Notes under the pieces: model-generated
Database searches by the model: none
What the model was told of the DNA's origin: nothing
Seen by the model: the letters and a program-made list of their open reading frames with translations, nothing else
Position numbers and translations under genes: made by a program
NCBI RefSeq assembly: GCF_003033885.1
Contig: NZ_CP024081.1
Location: forward strand, 3,929,735 to 3,993,734
Length of the DNA: 64,000 nt
Reading direction: 5' to 3'
DNA from: Pseudomonas rhizophila
Lineage (GTDB): Bacteria; Pseudomonadota; Gammaproteobacteria; Pseudomonadales; Pseudomonadaceae
Shown: piece by piece, positions 35,493 to 45,163 of the stretch
How positions within the stretch are numbered: position 1 is the first letter of the stretch
How the letters are laid out: every line of letters starts with the position of its first letter

Positions 35493-37008
35493 CGAGCGCA
35501 TGCCAAACGCGGCCATCGCGTGTCAGCAGGTCATCTGCGGCCGACGGACCATCTTCACCGGCCTTGTAGAACTGGACCGTCGCGTCCTGTTGCCAGGCAT
35601 CGAGGAACGGCTGGACCACACGCCAGCCGTTTTCAATGTTGTCGGCACGCTGGAACAAGGTCTGATCGCCGGTCAGGCAGTCATAGATCAAGGTTTCGTA
35701 GCCCGTGGACGGTTGCATTTCGAAGAAGTCCTTGTAGGCAAATCCCAGCTCAATATTCGCCATGTCGAGGGTTGGCCCCGGCCGCTTGGCCAGCAGGTCG
35801 AACCACATGCCTTCATTGGGCTGGATCTGGATTCTCAAGTACGTAGGTTGCAGTTCATCGACTTCGGTATCGCGAAACTGCGCGTAAGGCGCCGGTTTGA
35901 AGCAGATGACAATTTCCGTGTCCCGCACACTCATGCGTTTGCCTGTGCGCAGGTAAAACGGCACCCCGACCCAACGCCAGTTATCGATCATCACCTTGAG
36001 GGCGACGTAGGTTTCGGTATTGCTGTCGGGCGCGACATTCGCTTCCTCGCGGTAACCATTGACCGGTCTGTCGCCGACGTGGCCTGCGGTGTACTGGCCA
36101 CGCACCGAGTTGGCGCGGGCCTGCTCCACCGACCAGGGGCGAATGGCCCCGACCACCTTGGCCTTCTCACCACGCACCGCATCGGCGCCAAAGGCGGCCG
36201 GCGGTTCCATGGCCACCATCGCCAGCAACTGGAACAAGTGGTTGGGCACCATGTCCCGCAGGGCGCCGGTGTGTTCATAGAAACTGCCACGGGTTTCCAC
36301 GCCAACGGTTTCTGCGGCGGTGATTTGTACGTGGTCGATGTAGTGATTGTTCCAGAAGGCCTCGAACAGGCTGTTGGAAAAACGGCTGACCAGAATGTTC
36401 TGCACCGTTTCCTTGCCTAGGTAATGGTCGATCCGGTAGATCTGTTTTTCGCTCATGACTTTGAGCAGGCAGGCATTGAGCGCTTCGGCGGTTTGCAGGT
36501 CGGAACCGAACGGTTTCTCGATCACCACACGCCGGAAGGCATCATCCTGTTCCTGAAGCAGCCCAGCCGCGCCAAGGCGGCGGACCACTTCACTGAAAAA
36601 GCGCGGCGCGGTCGCCAGATAGAAAACCGCGTTGCCGGTGCCACTGGCGGCGATTTTCGCCGTCAGTGCTTGGTAGGTGCTGTCGTCGAGGAAGTCACCC
36701 TGAACATAACTGATGCCCCGAGCCAGGCTGGCCCACAGCACCGGGTCGAGCGCCCGGTCGGCATCACCGCCCTTGCTCGCCGCCTGGTGACGGATGAAAT
36801 CCTCGAGTTTCCGGGCGAAGTCCACATCACTGATAGCATTATGGTCAACGCCAATGATCTGCAGGCCATCCCCCAGCAGCCCGTCGCGACTGAGGTGGTA
36901 CAGCGCCGGCATCAGCAGACGCTTGACCAGATCACCATGGGCGCCGAACAGAAACAGCGTGGTCGGCGGCGCGGGTTCTGCCTTGGATTTCCTGCCGATC
37001 GAGGTCAT
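35485..37008 (-). CDS. zwf: Glucose-6-phosphate 1-dehydrogenase
   Basis: This 507-residue protein oxidises glucose 6-phosphate to 6-phosphogluconolactone with NAD(P)+. The family motifs are clear: [20 protein letters not shown] (nucleotide binding; a histidine replaces the common serine), the active-site [14 protein letters not shown], and [18 protein letters not shown]. Its start overlaps the gnd stop by four bases. Pseudomonas generally has more than one zwf; this copy sits with a short-form gnd and not with the Entner-Doudoroff genes edd and pgl. Confidence 0.96.
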   Translation of the reverse strand: MTSIGRKSKAEPAPPTTLFLFGAHGDLVKRLLMPALYHLSRDGLLGDGLQIIGVDHNAISDVDFARKLEDFIRHQAASKGGDADRALDPVLWASLARGISYVQGDFLDDSTYQALTAKIAASGTGNAVFYLATAPRFFSEVVRRLGAAGLLQEQDDAFRRVVIEKPFGSDLQTAEALNACLLKVMSEKQIYRIDHYLGKETVQNILVSRFSNSLFEAFWNNHYIDHVQITAAETVGVETRGSFYEHTGALRDMVPNHLFQLLAMVAMEPPAAFGADAVRGEKAKVVGAIRPWSVEQARANSVRGQYTAGHVGDRPVNGYREEANVAPDSNTETYVALKVMIDNWRWVGVPFYLRTGKRMSVRDTEIVICFKPAPYAQFRDTEVDELQPTYLRIQIQPNEGMWFDLLAKRPGPTLDMANIELGFAYKDFFEMQPSTGYETLIYDCLTGDQTLFQRADNIENGWRVVQPFLDAWQQDATVQFYKAGEDGPSAADDLLTRDGRVWHALDE

Positions 37009-37985
37009 TTTTTCGGCGTCTCCACGTGACCACCGAAGCCAAAGCGCATGGCCGAGAGCATCTTGTCACCGTAGGTGCTCTGCTGGCGCGAGCGGAAACG
37101 GGCGAACAATGAACTGGAGAGCACCGGCACCGGCACCGCTTGCTCAATGGCCGCTTCGATGGTCCAGCGCCCTTCACCACTGTCGGCAACCTCACCGGAG
37201 AAGCCGTCCAGCTTCGGATCGCTGGCCAAGGCGTCGGCGGTCAAATCCAGCAGCCAGGACGACACCACACTGCCGCGACGCCAGACTTCGGCGATATCGG
37301 CCACGTTCAAGTCAAATCGCTGCTCAGGTGGCAGGCTTTCGCTGGATTTGGTCTTGAGGATGTCAAAGCCCTCGGCGAAGGCCTGCATCATTCCGTATTC
37401 AATGCCGTTGTGGATCATCTTCACGAAATGCCCCGAACCGGCCGGGCCCGCGTGGATGTAGCCGCGTTCAGCGCGATCATCGTCGGACTTGCGGTCCCGG
37501 GTGCGCGGGATATCGCCCATCCCTGGTGCCAGGCTGTCAAACAAGGGGTCCAGGCGCTTCACCACTTCGGCGTCACCCCCAATCATCATGCAATAACCGC
37601 GTTCCAGGCCCCAGACGCCGCCGGAAGTGCCGACGTCGATATAATTCAGGCCCTTGACCGACAACGCCTGCGCGCGACGGATGTCATCCTTGTAGTACGT
37701 GTTACCGCCATCAATGATGACGTCGCCCGGCTCCAGCAACTCGCTGAGAGCGTTAATCGTGTCTTCGGTGGGTGCGCCGGCAGGCAACATGACCCAGACA
37801 GCCCGTGGTTTTTCCAGACCGGCCACCAGTTGCGGCAGATCCGCGACGCCCGTTGCGCCCTCCTGGCTCAGGTTTTCAACAAAGGCGGCATTGCGATCGT
37901 AGACGACGGTGGTATGCCCATTGAGCATCAGGCGCCGCGCAATATTGCCGCCCATGCGGCCCAGTCCAATGATCCCGAGTTGCAT
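37005..37985 (-). CDS. gnd: 6-Phosphogluconate dehydrogenase, decarboxylating (short form)
   Basis: At 326 residues this is the shorter 6-phosphogluconate dehydrogenase that usually prefers NAD+. It decarboxylates 6-phosphogluconate to ribulose 5-phosphate. The N-terminal [17 protein letters not shown] dinucleotide motif, [10 protein letters not shown] and [17 protein letters not shown] active-site segments are visible. It heads the gnd-zwf-HAD operon, each overlapping the next. A divergent small ORF lies upstream at 38260. Confidence 0.95.
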   Translation of the reverse strand: MQLGIIGLGRMGGNIARRLMLNGHTTVVYDRNAAFVENLSQEGATGVADLPQLVAGLEKPRAVWVMLPAGAPTEDTINALSELLEPGDVIIDGGNTYYKDDIRRAQALSVKGLNYIDVGTSGGVWGLERGYCMMIGGDAEVVKRLDPLFDSLAPGMGDIPRTRDRKSDDDRAERGYIHAGPAGSGHFVKMIHNGIEYGMMQAFAEGFDILKTKSSESLPPEQRFDLNVADIAEVWRRGSVVSSWLLDLTADALASDPKLDGFSGEVADSGEGRWTIEAAIEQAVPVPVLSSSLFARFRSRQQSTYGDKMLSAMRFGFGGHVETPKK

Positions 37986-38259
37986 GTGCTGATGCTCCCT
38001 ACTACAAATAAAGGTGTGTCAAAGGTTTAGCTCAATCGACGAGTGGAGGTTAGTCCAGAGCATTGCTGCATAGTTTCCGGGTAATTCGAGCGATCACAAG
38101 GGATAACGCTCCAGATCCGGCCAAAGACACAGCGACCATGAAAAATAAAAAAGTTCCAATCACAAGCAAAAGAAATCAGAATCGGCGCCGATAGTAGAGG
38201 TGTCGACCAAATACTGGCGACATCTCTATAGTTGATGTACGCCATTTGCGAGGTGAGCA

Positions 38260-38433
38260 ATGGACTCCGTAGTTACCGCACGTCCTCCCCAAACCCTTTA
38301 CGTGACCATTCGTCGCGACGAATTACGCCTGCTCAAAGAAGAGCGTGATCTGCTGCTTGATGAGGTGACGCAATTGCGCATGCAGTTGCAACACTCCCAG
38401 CTGTCCCATCAGAGCCAGGCCCTGGCTCGGTAA
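38260..38433 (+). CDS. 57-residue putative coiled-coil microprotein
   Basis: ATG at 38260 follows GCGAGGTGAGCA and opens 57 codons ending with TAA. The product starts MDSVVTARPPQTLYVTIRRD and continues as a charged, leucine-heptad helix (about residues 20-48: ELRLLKEERDLLLDEV, then a Q-rich end). This composition suggests a short coiled coil. It lies divergently from gnd with a promoter-sized gap. I do not recognise it; it is too short for most gene finders and its codon use resembles the neighbours. Confidence 0.6.
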   Translation: MDSVVTARPPQTLYVTIRRDELRLLKEERDLLLDEVTQLRMQLQHSQLSHQSQALAR

Positions 38434-38780
38434 CCCCCGAGCAGAGGCGCGGCGCCGGAAGTGGCACTGGATAAACCGGTGTCATTTCCATGTGTACCCA
38501 TTCGTGCCAAGGGCATGTGTTCTTGCCGCAACACGTAGCGGCCAGCCCCTGAGTGCGCGGTTTCAGTGCGTGAGGTTGCAACGCGAACACCGGAAATAAA
38601 CCTCCTCGCCACAAAAAACGCCTTCGCCACAGCCCCCCGACATTCGTTTTGTAACCAAATATCTAACAAACTTTTCACACCCCCATCGCGATACTCCCGG
38701 CCTTTTAGGTAGTTCGGCGCATGTCTGTGGGCATCCATTGGGTGCCAGCGGCTTTGTCGACAGGAAGGCTGGAGCGCTTG
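38434..38780. other. Gene-free gap before cptA
   Basis: About 347 bases with no supportable gene. There is a run of REP-like debris (CTCGCCACA near 38609, CGCCACAGCC near 38630) and an AT-rich stretch (about 38641-38680) that may carry the cptA promoter. I see no clear terminator or operator. Confidence 0.4.
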
Positions 38781-40520
38781 ATGAGTTTGTTCAAACGCAG
38801 CACAACGACTGCGAAAAGTTTTGACTGGGCCGGGTTTGGCTGGTTATTTCTGTTTTTCTGGTATTTCTCGGGCATTACCCAACTGCTCATACTGGTGACC
38901 GACACCTCTGGGTTCACCGGGTTTCGCCAGGCATTCGTGATGAGCGCGCTGTGGCTTGCGCCCATGCTGCTCTTTCCTGCCCGGACCCGTTTACTTGCTG
39001 CGCTGATCGGCGTGGTCCTGTGGGCTTGCTCCATGGCCAGCCTGGGCTACTTCTTCATCTATCAGCAGGAGTTTTCCCAGAGCGTCATCTTCATCATGTT
39101 CGAATCGAACGTTTCCGAAGCCGGCGAGTACATGACGCAGTATTTTGCCTGGTGGATGGTGGCGGCCTTCCTGGCCCATACCGCCGTCGGATATTGGCTC
39201 TGGACACGTCTGCGCCCGGTGTACCTGCCCCGCGGCCAAGCCATGGTCGCGGCGACTGCGATTGTGGTGGCAGTTGCCGGCTATCCGCTGGTCAAGCACA
39301 CCCTGCGTGCAGGTACATTTGCCGGTGGCCTGGAGAAATTCGAAAGTCGCATCGAGCCGGCCGTGCCGTGGCAGATGCTGGTTGCTTACCGGCGCTATGG
39401 CGAACAACTGGAAAACATGCAGGGCATGCTTCACAGCGCCAGCAAGATCGCCCCCCTGGGCCACCTGAAGGACGCCATGGCCGACCAGCCCGCCACTCTG
39501 GTGCTGGTCATCGGCGAGTCCACCAACCGCCAGCGCATGAGCCTGTACGGTTACCCAAGGAAAACCACGCCGGAACTGGACAAGCTCAAGGACCAGCTCT
39601 CGGTTTTCGACAATGTCATCACCCCGCGCCCCTACACCATCGAAGCGCTGCAGCAGGTGCTGACGTTCGCCGATGAACAGAACCCAGACCTTTACCTGAG
39701 CACACCGTCCCTGGTGAGCATGATGAAGCAGGCCGGTTACAAGACCTTCTGGATCACTAACCAGCAGACCATGACCAAGCGCAACACCATGCTCACGACC
39801 TTCTCTCAACAAGCCGATGCGCAGGTATACCTGAACAACAACCGCAACCAGAACGCGGCGCAATACGACGGCGATGTGATCGCCCCGTTCAACCAGGCCC
39901 TGGCAGACAGCGCTGCGCGCAAACTGATCGTGGTGCACCTGCTCGGCACCCACATGAGCTATCAATACCGGTATCCGCCCAGCTTCAAGACGTTCACCGA
40001 CCGCCAGGGCGTACCGGCGGGGGTACGTGACGACCAGGTCCCGACCTACAACAGTTACGACAACGCGGTGCTGTACAACGACTTCGTAGTGTCCAGCCTG
40101 ATCAAGGACTACGCCAAAACCGACCCCAACGGCTTTTTGCTGTACCTGTCGGACCATGGCGAAGACGTGTTCGATTCGCCGGGCCACAGCACGCTTGGCC
40201 GCAACGAAGGCAAGCCGACCGCGCCGATGTACACCGTTCCGTTCATCGCCTGGGCCTCGCCCAAGTGGCGTGAAACTCATGACTGGAACTTCAGCGCTGA
40301 CCTGTCACGCCCCTACAGCAGCGCTCACTTGATCCACACCTGGGCAGACCTGGCCGGTTTGAGTTTTGATGAACTGGACCGCAGTAAAAGCCTGGTGAGC
40401 GATGACTTCAAGGCCCGCCCGCTGTTGATCGGCAACCCTTATGAACACCAGCGCAAAGCCTTGATCGACTTCAGCCTGATGCAGCCCAAGGCGCCTGCGG
40501 TGCGGGTCGTGCAAAAATAA
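38781..40520 (+). CDS. cptA: CptA-type phosphoethanolamine transferase
   Basis: The 579-residue inner-membrane enzyme has four to five N-terminal transmembrane helices (to about residue 180) and a periplasmic alkaline-phosphatase-fold domain. The catalytic threonine lies in VIGESTNRQRMSLYGYPRKT; other metal-site motifs are HLLGTHMSYQYRYP and YLSDHGEDVFDSPGH. CptA/EptA-type enzymes add phosphoethanolamine to lipopolysaccharide. The absence of a clear EptA N-terminus favours the CptA (heptose-core) type. The start at 38781 (MSLFKRS) has GGAG seven bases upstream; the open frame reaches 38721. Confidence 0.87.
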   Translation: MSLFKRSTTTAKSFDWAGFGWLFLFFWYFSGITQLLILVTDTSGFTGFRQAFVMSALWLAPMLLFPARTRLLAALIGVVLWACSMASLGYFFIYQQEFSQSVIFIMFESNVSEAGEYMTQYFAWWMVAAFLAHTAVGYWLWTRLRPVYLPRGQAMVAATAIVVAVAGYPLVKHTLRAGTFAGGLEKFESRIEPAVPWQMLVAYRRYGEQLENMQGMLHSASKIAPLGHLKDAMADQPATLVLVIGESTNRQRMSLYGYPRKTTPELDKLKDQLSVFDNVITPRPYTIEALQQVLTFADEQNPDLYLSTPSLVSMMKQAGYKTFWITNQQTMTKRNTMLTTFSQQADAQVYLNNNRNQNAAQYDGDVIAPFNQALADSAARKLIVVHLLGTHMSYQYRYPPSFKTFTDRQGVPAGVRDDQVPTYNSYDNAVLYNDFVVSSLIKDYAKTDPNGFLLYLSDHGEDVFDSPGHSTLGRNEGKPTAPMYTVPFIAWASPKWRETHDWNFSADLSRPYSSAHLIHTWADLAGLSFDELDRSKSLVSDDFKARPLLIGNPYEHQRKALIDFSLMQPKAPAVRVVQK

Positions 40521-40556
40521 CCGCACTGCCCTCGCCCGCTACCACAGGGGCGGCCT

Positions 40557-41066
40557 CTACAGGGGCTTTGTCCAGAACAGCATACGGCCATGGGCCGGGT
40601 CGAACATGCCAGGGGCAAAGCCAAACCTGGTATAGCTGGCCTGGGCGATGGCATTGCCTTCAAGCACTTCCAGGGTGATTTTGCAGCAACCACGCTGGCG
40701 GGCGATATCCTCGACCTTCTGCAGCATCTTCTGGCTCAACCCCAACCCGCGGAACGGCTTCATCACCACAACATCGTGGACATTGACCAGCGGTCTGCAG
40801 GCGAAGGTCGAAAAACCTTCGAAGCAATTGACCAGGCCCGCTGGTTCGCCGTTGACGAAAGCCAGTACGCTGAAGGCATGCGGGCGCTTGGCCAGTTCCT
40901 CGGGTAGATGCAGCAGCACTTCCGGCGGCAGCGACTGACCACCGCCCATTGGATCTTCGGCATAGCCGTTCAGCACATAACAGATTGCTTCGGCGTGGAC
41001 TGCATTGGTGTAGCTGGCTTGCAATACAAGAATGTCCCTGGTTTCTTCCACGGCGTTCCATCTCAC
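40557..41066 (-). CDS. GNAT-family N-acetyltransferase
   Basis: The 169-residue protein has the GNAT acetyl-CoA motif VVVMKPFRGLGLSQKMLQK and a preceding HDVVVM strand. The C-terminal GFAPGMFDPAHGRMLFWTKPL completes the fold. The substrate cannot be predicted. The start is uncertain: GTG 41066 is the frame opening, and GTG 41051, with GGAA nearby, is also plausible. It is located between cptA (convergent) and zapE (same strand). Confidence 0.85.
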   Translation of the reverse strand: MRWNAVEETRDILVLQASYTNAVHAEAICYVLNGYAEDPMGGGQSLPPEVLLHLPEELAKRPHAFSVLAFVNGEPAGLVNCFEGFSTFACRPLVNVHDVVVMKPFRGLGLSQKMLQKVEDIARQRGCCKITLEVLEGNAIAQASYTRFGFAPGMFDPAHGRMLFWTKPL

Positions 41067-41108
41067 TTCGGTAGTACCGACGGCTCCGGTGCCGTCGGCG
41101 GGATACGG

Positions 41109-42230
41109 TCAGGCGGACTGACCAAAACGCTGCATTTGCATTTCCTGCAGGCGGCTGAGCGTACGACGAAACGGGAATTGCAGATAGCCCTCGGTGTACA
41201 ACCGGTCCATCGGTACCTGTGCCGAAAGGTACAACGGCACCTTGCGGTCGTAGCATTCATCGACCAGGGCAATGAACCGTCGCACACCGTCATCATGAAT
41301 GGACAACTGCGGCAACTCACGATCACCGGCCTCGACCCTTTCAACCCCGTCTTCGGTTCCACGGGCAATGCGCCCCTCGCGCTGCTCGGCGCTCAGATTG
41401 GGTACGTCGCTGATCAGAATGGCCTTGAAACGGTCGCACAGTGCCATGAAATCCATGGCTGAGAACGGCTGTTCGCACATATCCGCGTAACGACTCCAGA
41501 GCACCGTATCGCTGGCCCGCACGGGCTGAAGCAGACGATGGCCAACTTCAATCGGCAAACTGTTGGACGCCTGTCCTGCGGTCAACTGGGCAAAAACAGC
41601 CTCCAACGGATCGGGTTGTCCGCCGTCGCGTAGCCAGTAGCGCTGCTGCAATGCTCCCGGATGCTGGCGATGATCTTGCCATCCGTTCACCGGCACGACC
41701 CGCATGTGCTGCTTGATCGCCGTGATGGTGGGCAGGAATCGCTCGCGGTTGTGGCCGTTGGCATAAAGCTCCTCGGGCGGCAGGTTGGAGGTGCTGACCA
41801 CCACCATGCCCCGCTCGAACATGACCTGAAACAGACGACCCAGAATAATGGCATCGCCAATGTCGGTGACGAACAACTCGTCGAAACACAACACCCTGAC
41901 CTCTTGGCTCAGTTCTGCAGCCAATGCCTGCAAAGGGTCCGGCGTGCCCGTAAGCTGGAACGAGCGCTGATGCACCCAGGCCATGAAATGATGGAAATGC
42001 TGACGACGGGCCGGCACCCTCAGGCTTTCGTAGAAACGGTCCATCAACCAGGTCTTGCCGCGGCCGACCGGCCCCCAGAGATAAACGCCCTGGATCGACT
42101 TGCGCCCCTCGTGCAGTGCCTGGTGGCACTCTTGCAGAGCCATGATGGCCAGTTCCTGGGCTTCATCCTGGACAAAGCCATGGTGTTCGATGGCATGCTG
42201 CCAGGCGCTCAAGGGGGAGTCGAAAGTCAT
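41109..42230 (-). CDS. zapE: Cell division ATPase ZapE
   Basis: This 373-residue AFG1-like ATPase contains the Walker A motif GVYLWGPVGRGKTWLMDRFY, a Walker B-like LCFDELFVTD and the VVSTSNLPPEELYANGHNRE sensor region typical of ZapE. In E. coli, ZapE modulates the Z-ring at the inner membrane. The start is ATG 42230 (MTFDSPLS). The downstream GNAT gene begins within about 45 bases and may be in the same transcript. Confidence 0.92.
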   Translation of the reverse strand: MTFDSPLSAWQHAIEHHGFVQDEAQELAIMALQECHQALHEGRKSIQGVYLWGPVGRGKTWLMDRFYESLRVPARRQHFHHFMAWVHQRSFQLTGTPDPLQALAAELSQEVRVLCFDELFVTDIGDAIILGRLFQVMFERGMVVVSTSNLPPEELYANGHNRERFLPTITAIKQHMRVVPVNGWQDHRQHPGALQQRYWLRDGGQPDPLEAVFAQLTAGQASNSLPIEVGHRLLQPVRASDTVLWSRYADMCEQPFSAMDFMALCDRFKAILISDVPNLSAEQREGRIARGTEDGVERVEAGDRELPQLSIHDDGVRRFIALVDECYDRKVPLYLSAQVPMDRLYTEGYLQFPFRRTLSRLQEMQMQRFGQSA

Positions 42231-42322
42231 ACGGCCCGGATCCGGAAAACGAGGTCGGGGAGTATGCCATGTCGGCGGCTTTGAGTGAGTGATCTCACCT
42301 GTCTGTGAACCCAAACAAAACC

Positions 42323-42357
42323 CTGTGGCGAGGGCGATTTATCCCCTCCCCACAGGT
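42323..42357. terminator. REP-like hairpin downstream of the NTF2-like gene
   Basis: CCTGTGGCGAGGG and CCCTCCCCACAGG form an imperfect palindrome between the zapE promoter side and the end of the NTF2-like gene. It belongs to the same TGTGGCGAGG repeat family as 8267-8409. A terminator role is possible. Confidence 0.45.
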
Positions 42358-42381
42358 GTTGACGATCCAACGTGCAAACAT

Positions 42382-42723
42382 CTAGATCGAGATATCCAGC
42401 CGACTGATCTTCCCCTGCTCGTCGAGCCGGAAGGTGTAGCGCAACTCCAGCGGGCTGCCGGGGAAAGTTCCGGAGATCAGGTTATGCACCAGCACCTTGC
42501 CGGTGCGTTGCTGCACATTGAGCACCTCGACCCGAGGCTGTAAACGCCGGGCGGTGTCTTCCATCCATTGAGCGATGGCCTGGGTGCCGGCGCGGTGCTG
42601 GCCTTCATCGAACACGTTGGCATCCTCGGCGAAAAAACGCGTCACCGCCGAACTGTCACGAGCATTGGCGGCTGCAATGTAGCCGGCAATGGCCGGGGCC
42701 AGGGAAGAGACGGGATTGGACAT
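42382..42723 (-). CDS. SnoaL/NTF2-like protein
   Basis: The 113-residue protein has the nuclear-transport-factor-2-like fold pattern: an N-terminal helix (IAGYIAAANARDSSAVTRFF), an AEDANVFDEGQ strand, and a final LRYTFRLDEQGKISRLDISI. Such domains bind or convert small molecules in stress and secondary-metabolism pathways. It is the gene downstream of the WYL regulator at 42775. Matching TGTCAG repeats before both genes make it the likely regulatory target. The enzymatic role is unknown. Confidence 0.87.
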   Translation of the reverse strand: MSNPVSSLAPAIAGYIAAANARDSSAVTRFFAEDANVFDEGQHRAGTQAIAQWMEDTARRLQPRVEVLNVQQRTGKVLVHNLISGTFPGSPLELRYTFRLDEQGKISRLDISI

Positions 42724-42754
42724 GGTAGGGCTCCTTGTTTTATCGATCTGACAC

Positions 42755-42791
42755 CATGCTAGAACAGCCTTGTGTCAGTTTTTGTCAGGAG
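42755..42791 (-). promoter_or_regulatory. TGTCAG operator/promoter element before the NTF2-like gene
   Basis: TGTCAG-N4-TGTCAGGAG (copies at 42773 and 42783, ten bases apart on the plus-strand reading) lies about 50 bases upstream of the NTF2-like start. The motif, including the flanking TAG-N-A-N-AGCCT context, recurs in front of the regulator gene at 43537. It is a candidate binding site for the WYL regulator. Confidence 0.6.
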
Positions 42792-43491
42792 TGAAACGCC
42801 CCATTTCGTCCAGTTCCATCAGCTTGAACCAGGCGCGCAACAAGTCGCTGCGCCGGCCAGGATAGCGCTCGCCCTGCTCGGTGGCAGAAGCAATCCGGTC
42901 AGTGCGAAAGGTCCGATAGGCGCCGCGTAGTTCACACCAGGCAACCACTACCCGCGCCTCATTGAAAAAACCCAGGGCCAACGGCCAGATCAGGCGCTGG
43001 CTGGGGGTTTTGTTCACGTCGGCGTAATCGATATGCAGCTTGGCTTGGGCGCGAATGGCCTGGCGGTACACATTCAGCTCCACCGTATTCTGTGGATAGC
43101 CATAGCCAGGAGGCCCGGGCAATACCGTGGGGTTGCGCAGGGCATCCCGGACGTCAGGCGCCAGCACTGCGGCCACCTTGGCCAAAGCGTCGGCAGCAGC
43201 CTTGCCCAGCACCTCGTCGCCACGCTGATCAACGTAGCGCAGCCCCAGCACAATGGCTTCGATTTCATCAGCCGTGAACATCAATGGCGGCAGGAACAGG
43301 CCGCTGCGCAACACATAGCCAATGCCCGCCTCGCCCTGGATCGGCGCCCCCAGGGCCGAGAGTTCGGCGATATCGCGGTAGAGCGTGCGCTCGGACACTT
43401 TCAACTCGGCCGCCAATGTCGCAGCGGTAACCGGGCAGCGCTTGCCTCGCAAGACTTGCAATAATGTGAGCAGTCGAGTGGTACGCGACAC
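42775..43491 (-). CDS. YafY-family HTH/WYL transcriptional regulator
   Basis: This 238-residue protein combines an N-terminal DeoR/HTH_11 winged helix (TAATLAAELKVSERTLYRDIAEL), a central WYL-domain core (AKLHIDYADVNKTPSQRLIWPLAL) and a C-terminal effector region. WYL regulators bind DNA as dimers and respond to ligands or nucleic-acid signals. It lies upstream of the NTF2-like gene on the same strand, 51 bases apart. The near-identical TGTCAG repeats upstream of both genes suggest autoregulation and control of the neighbour. Confidence 0.9.
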   Translation of the reverse strand: MSRTTRLLTLLQVLRGKRCPVTAATLAAELKVSERTLYRDIAELSALGAPIQGEAGIGYVLRSGLFLPPLMFTADEIEAIVLGLRYVDQRGDEVLGKAAADALAKVAAVLAPDVRDALRNPTVLPGPPGYGYPQNTVELNVYRQAIRAQAKLHIDYADVNKTPSQRLIWPLALGFFNEARVVVAWCELRGAYRTFRTDRIASATEQGERYPGRRSDLLRAWFKLMELDEMGRFTPDKN

Positions 43492-43524
43492 GATGGACGA
43501 TCCGGAAAAAAGATTGACGCAGAT

Positions 43525-43556
43525 TAGCAGAGCCTGGTGTCAGAAACTGTCAGGAG
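43525..43556 (-). promoter_or_regulatory. TGTCAG operator/promoter element before the WYL regulator
   Basis: The second copy of TGTCAG-N4-TGTCAGGAG is at 43538-43556, 46 bases from the regulator start, and shares flanking TAG-N-A-N-AGCCT with the copy before the NTF2-like gene. Its same distance from the start codon points to a promoter-associated operator. Confidence 0.6.
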
Positions 43557-43682
43557 CCATGAGCCCTGCCTGGATTGAACTGGACGGGAAACCGCGTGAT
43601 GTGCGGTGGTTTGAGAGAAATGTGGGTTATCGTGCTCAACAGCTCGCCCGTTTGCCCTACCTATTATCGTGAGAGTTTATCC

Positions 43683-44153
43683 ATGCGCAGAGCCCTCGGT
43701 GTGTCCCTTTTCCTGATGTTGCTCAGCCTGAGCGCCTGCGCCCTCTTCCCGCACCGCGATCCGCTGAACATCACCGTGGTGGGCATCGAACCGTTGCCCA
43801 GCCAGGAGCTGGAGATGCGCTTTGCCGTGAAACTGCGATTGCAGAACCCTAACGAAACCGCCATCGATTACAACGGTGTCGCGCTCGACCTCGAGGTTAA
43901 TGGCCGGACACTGGCATCGGGGGTCAGCGATCAGACCGGATCCATCCCACGGTTCTCCGAGGCGGTACTGAGCGTGCCAGTGAGCATCTCGGCTTTCTCC
44001 GTGCTGCGCCAGACGCTGGGCCTGAGCCAGACCCAAAGCCTGGACAACCTGCCTTACGTACTCAAAGGCAAACTGGCCGGTGGACTGTTCGGCACCCTGC
44101 GCTTCGTGGATCGCGGCACCCTGGACTTGCCGGGTACCGCGGCCACTTGGTAA
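43683..44153 (+). CDS. LEA type 2 (WHy-domain) lipoprotein
   Basis: The 156-residue protein starts with a lipoprotein signal peptide (LFLMLLSLSACALF, lipobox LSAC), so it should be anchored in the membrane. The rest resembles a WHy/LEA14 beta-sandwich: GIEPLPSQELEMRFAVKLRLQNPN and IDYNGVALDLEVNGRTLASG are the usual conserved stretches. Such proteins are associated with desiccation or hypersensitive-response tolerance in plants and occur widely in Pseudomonas. ATG 43683 was chosen because it gives the signal peptide. It converges with the nitrilase gene, with almost no gap between the stops. Confidence 0.88.
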   Translation: MRRALGVSLFLMLLSLSACALFPHRDPLNITVVGIEPLPSQELEMRFAVKLRLQNPNETAIDYNGVALDLEVNGRTLASGVSDQTGSIPRFSEAVLSVPVSISAFSVLRQTLGLSQTQSLDNLPYVLKGKLAGGLFGTLRFVDRGTLDLPGTAATW

Positions 44154-44154
44154 A

Positions 44155-45078
44155 TCAGCGAGTGAAACGCACGCCGGGTTTGGCCCGCTCGTCCACCACC
44201 AGTTCGAACACATCTGGCCTGGCGTAATGGCCGACCACGTCATAGTCGTAGCGCGCCGGTACCAGTTCATCGGTATCGATTTCGGCGGTCAACAACCCGC
44301 TTGTGCCTTTAAGCGGACCGGCCAGGACGTCCCCCATGGGGCCGACAATTACACTGCCGCCGGCAATCAAGGGACGCTCGGCGGGCCAGTTCGCCACTTC
44401 AATGCCCAGCGCCTGAGGCGAGGCCTGAACCTGACAGGCGCTGACCACGAAACAACGACCTTCGTGGGCGATATGACGCATGGTCACCTGCCACATCTCC
44501 CGCTCATCCACCGTCGGCGCACACCAGACCTGCACCCCTTTGGCGTACATCGCGGTGCGCAACAGCGGCATCATGTTCTCCCAACACACCGCAGCGCCTA
44601 CACGACCGACCTGGCTGTCGATCACCGGTAAAGTCGAGCCGTCGCCCTTACCCCAAATCAGACGCTCAGTGCCAGTGGGCATCAGCTTGCGATGCTTGGC
44701 CACCAGGCCGGCATCGGGCTCGAAATACAGGGCGGTGCAGTACAAGGTACTGCCGTCACGCTCAATGACCCCCACTACCAGACTTGCCCCCGTGCGCGCC
44801 GAAAACCCGGCCAAGGCCTCGGTTTCACTGCCCGGCACGTCGATGGCGTTGGCAAAATAACGAGCAAAGGCCTCGCGCCCCTCGGGCAACCGGTACCCCA
44901 GCTGTGTACCGAAGCGTTCTCCCTTCGGATACCCACCCAGCAGCGCTTCGGGCATCACCACCAAGCGTGCTCCGGCCTGGCGTACGGCATCTTCATAGGA
45001 AAGGATCTGCGCCAGGGTGTCAGCTTTGCCTCCGGGCAACGAGCCGATCTGCAGGGCAGCCACAATGGATTTGGGCAT
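44155..45078 (-). CDS. Nitrilase-family carbon-nitrogen hydrolase
   Basis: The 307-residue enzyme has the nitrilase catalytic triad: E44 in [12 protein letters not shown]131 in [16 protein letters not shown] and C165 in [13 protein letters not shown]. These residues hydrolyse nitriles (to acid and ammonia), or sometimes cyanide or amides. The CWENMMPL motif and 300-plus residue length are of true nitrilase type. The start at 45078 has GAGGAG upstream. The divergent LysR gene at 45164 is the probable regulator. A specific substrate cannot be assigned. Confidence 0.9.
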   Translation of the reverse strand: MPKSIVAALQIGSLPGGKADTLAQILSYEDAVRQAGARLVVMPEALLGGYPKGERFGTQLGYRLPEGREAFARYFANAIDVPGSETEALAGFSARTGASLVVGVIERDGSTLYCTALYFEPDAGLVAKHRKLMPTGTERLIWGKGDGSTLPVIDSQVGRVGAAVCWENMMPLLRTAMYAKGVQVWCAPTVDEREMWQVTMRHIAHEGRCFVVSACQVQASPQALGIEVANWPAERPLIAGGSVIVGPMGDVLAGPLKGTSGLLTAEIDTDELVPARYDYDVVGHYARPDVFELVVDERAKPGVRFTR

Positions 45079-45163
45079 GGTTTTCAACTCCTCGATCATC
45101 TGGGGTTGCTGATTTTCAGGTGCCAGACGATCATGAATAAAGCCCCATACGCTGCTAAATGAT

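Noticed and set aside
38027..38260. 77-codon minus-strand frame between gnd and the small ORF
   Set aside because: It overlaps the divergent promoter region, has no clear ribosome binding site and no conserved-looking composition.
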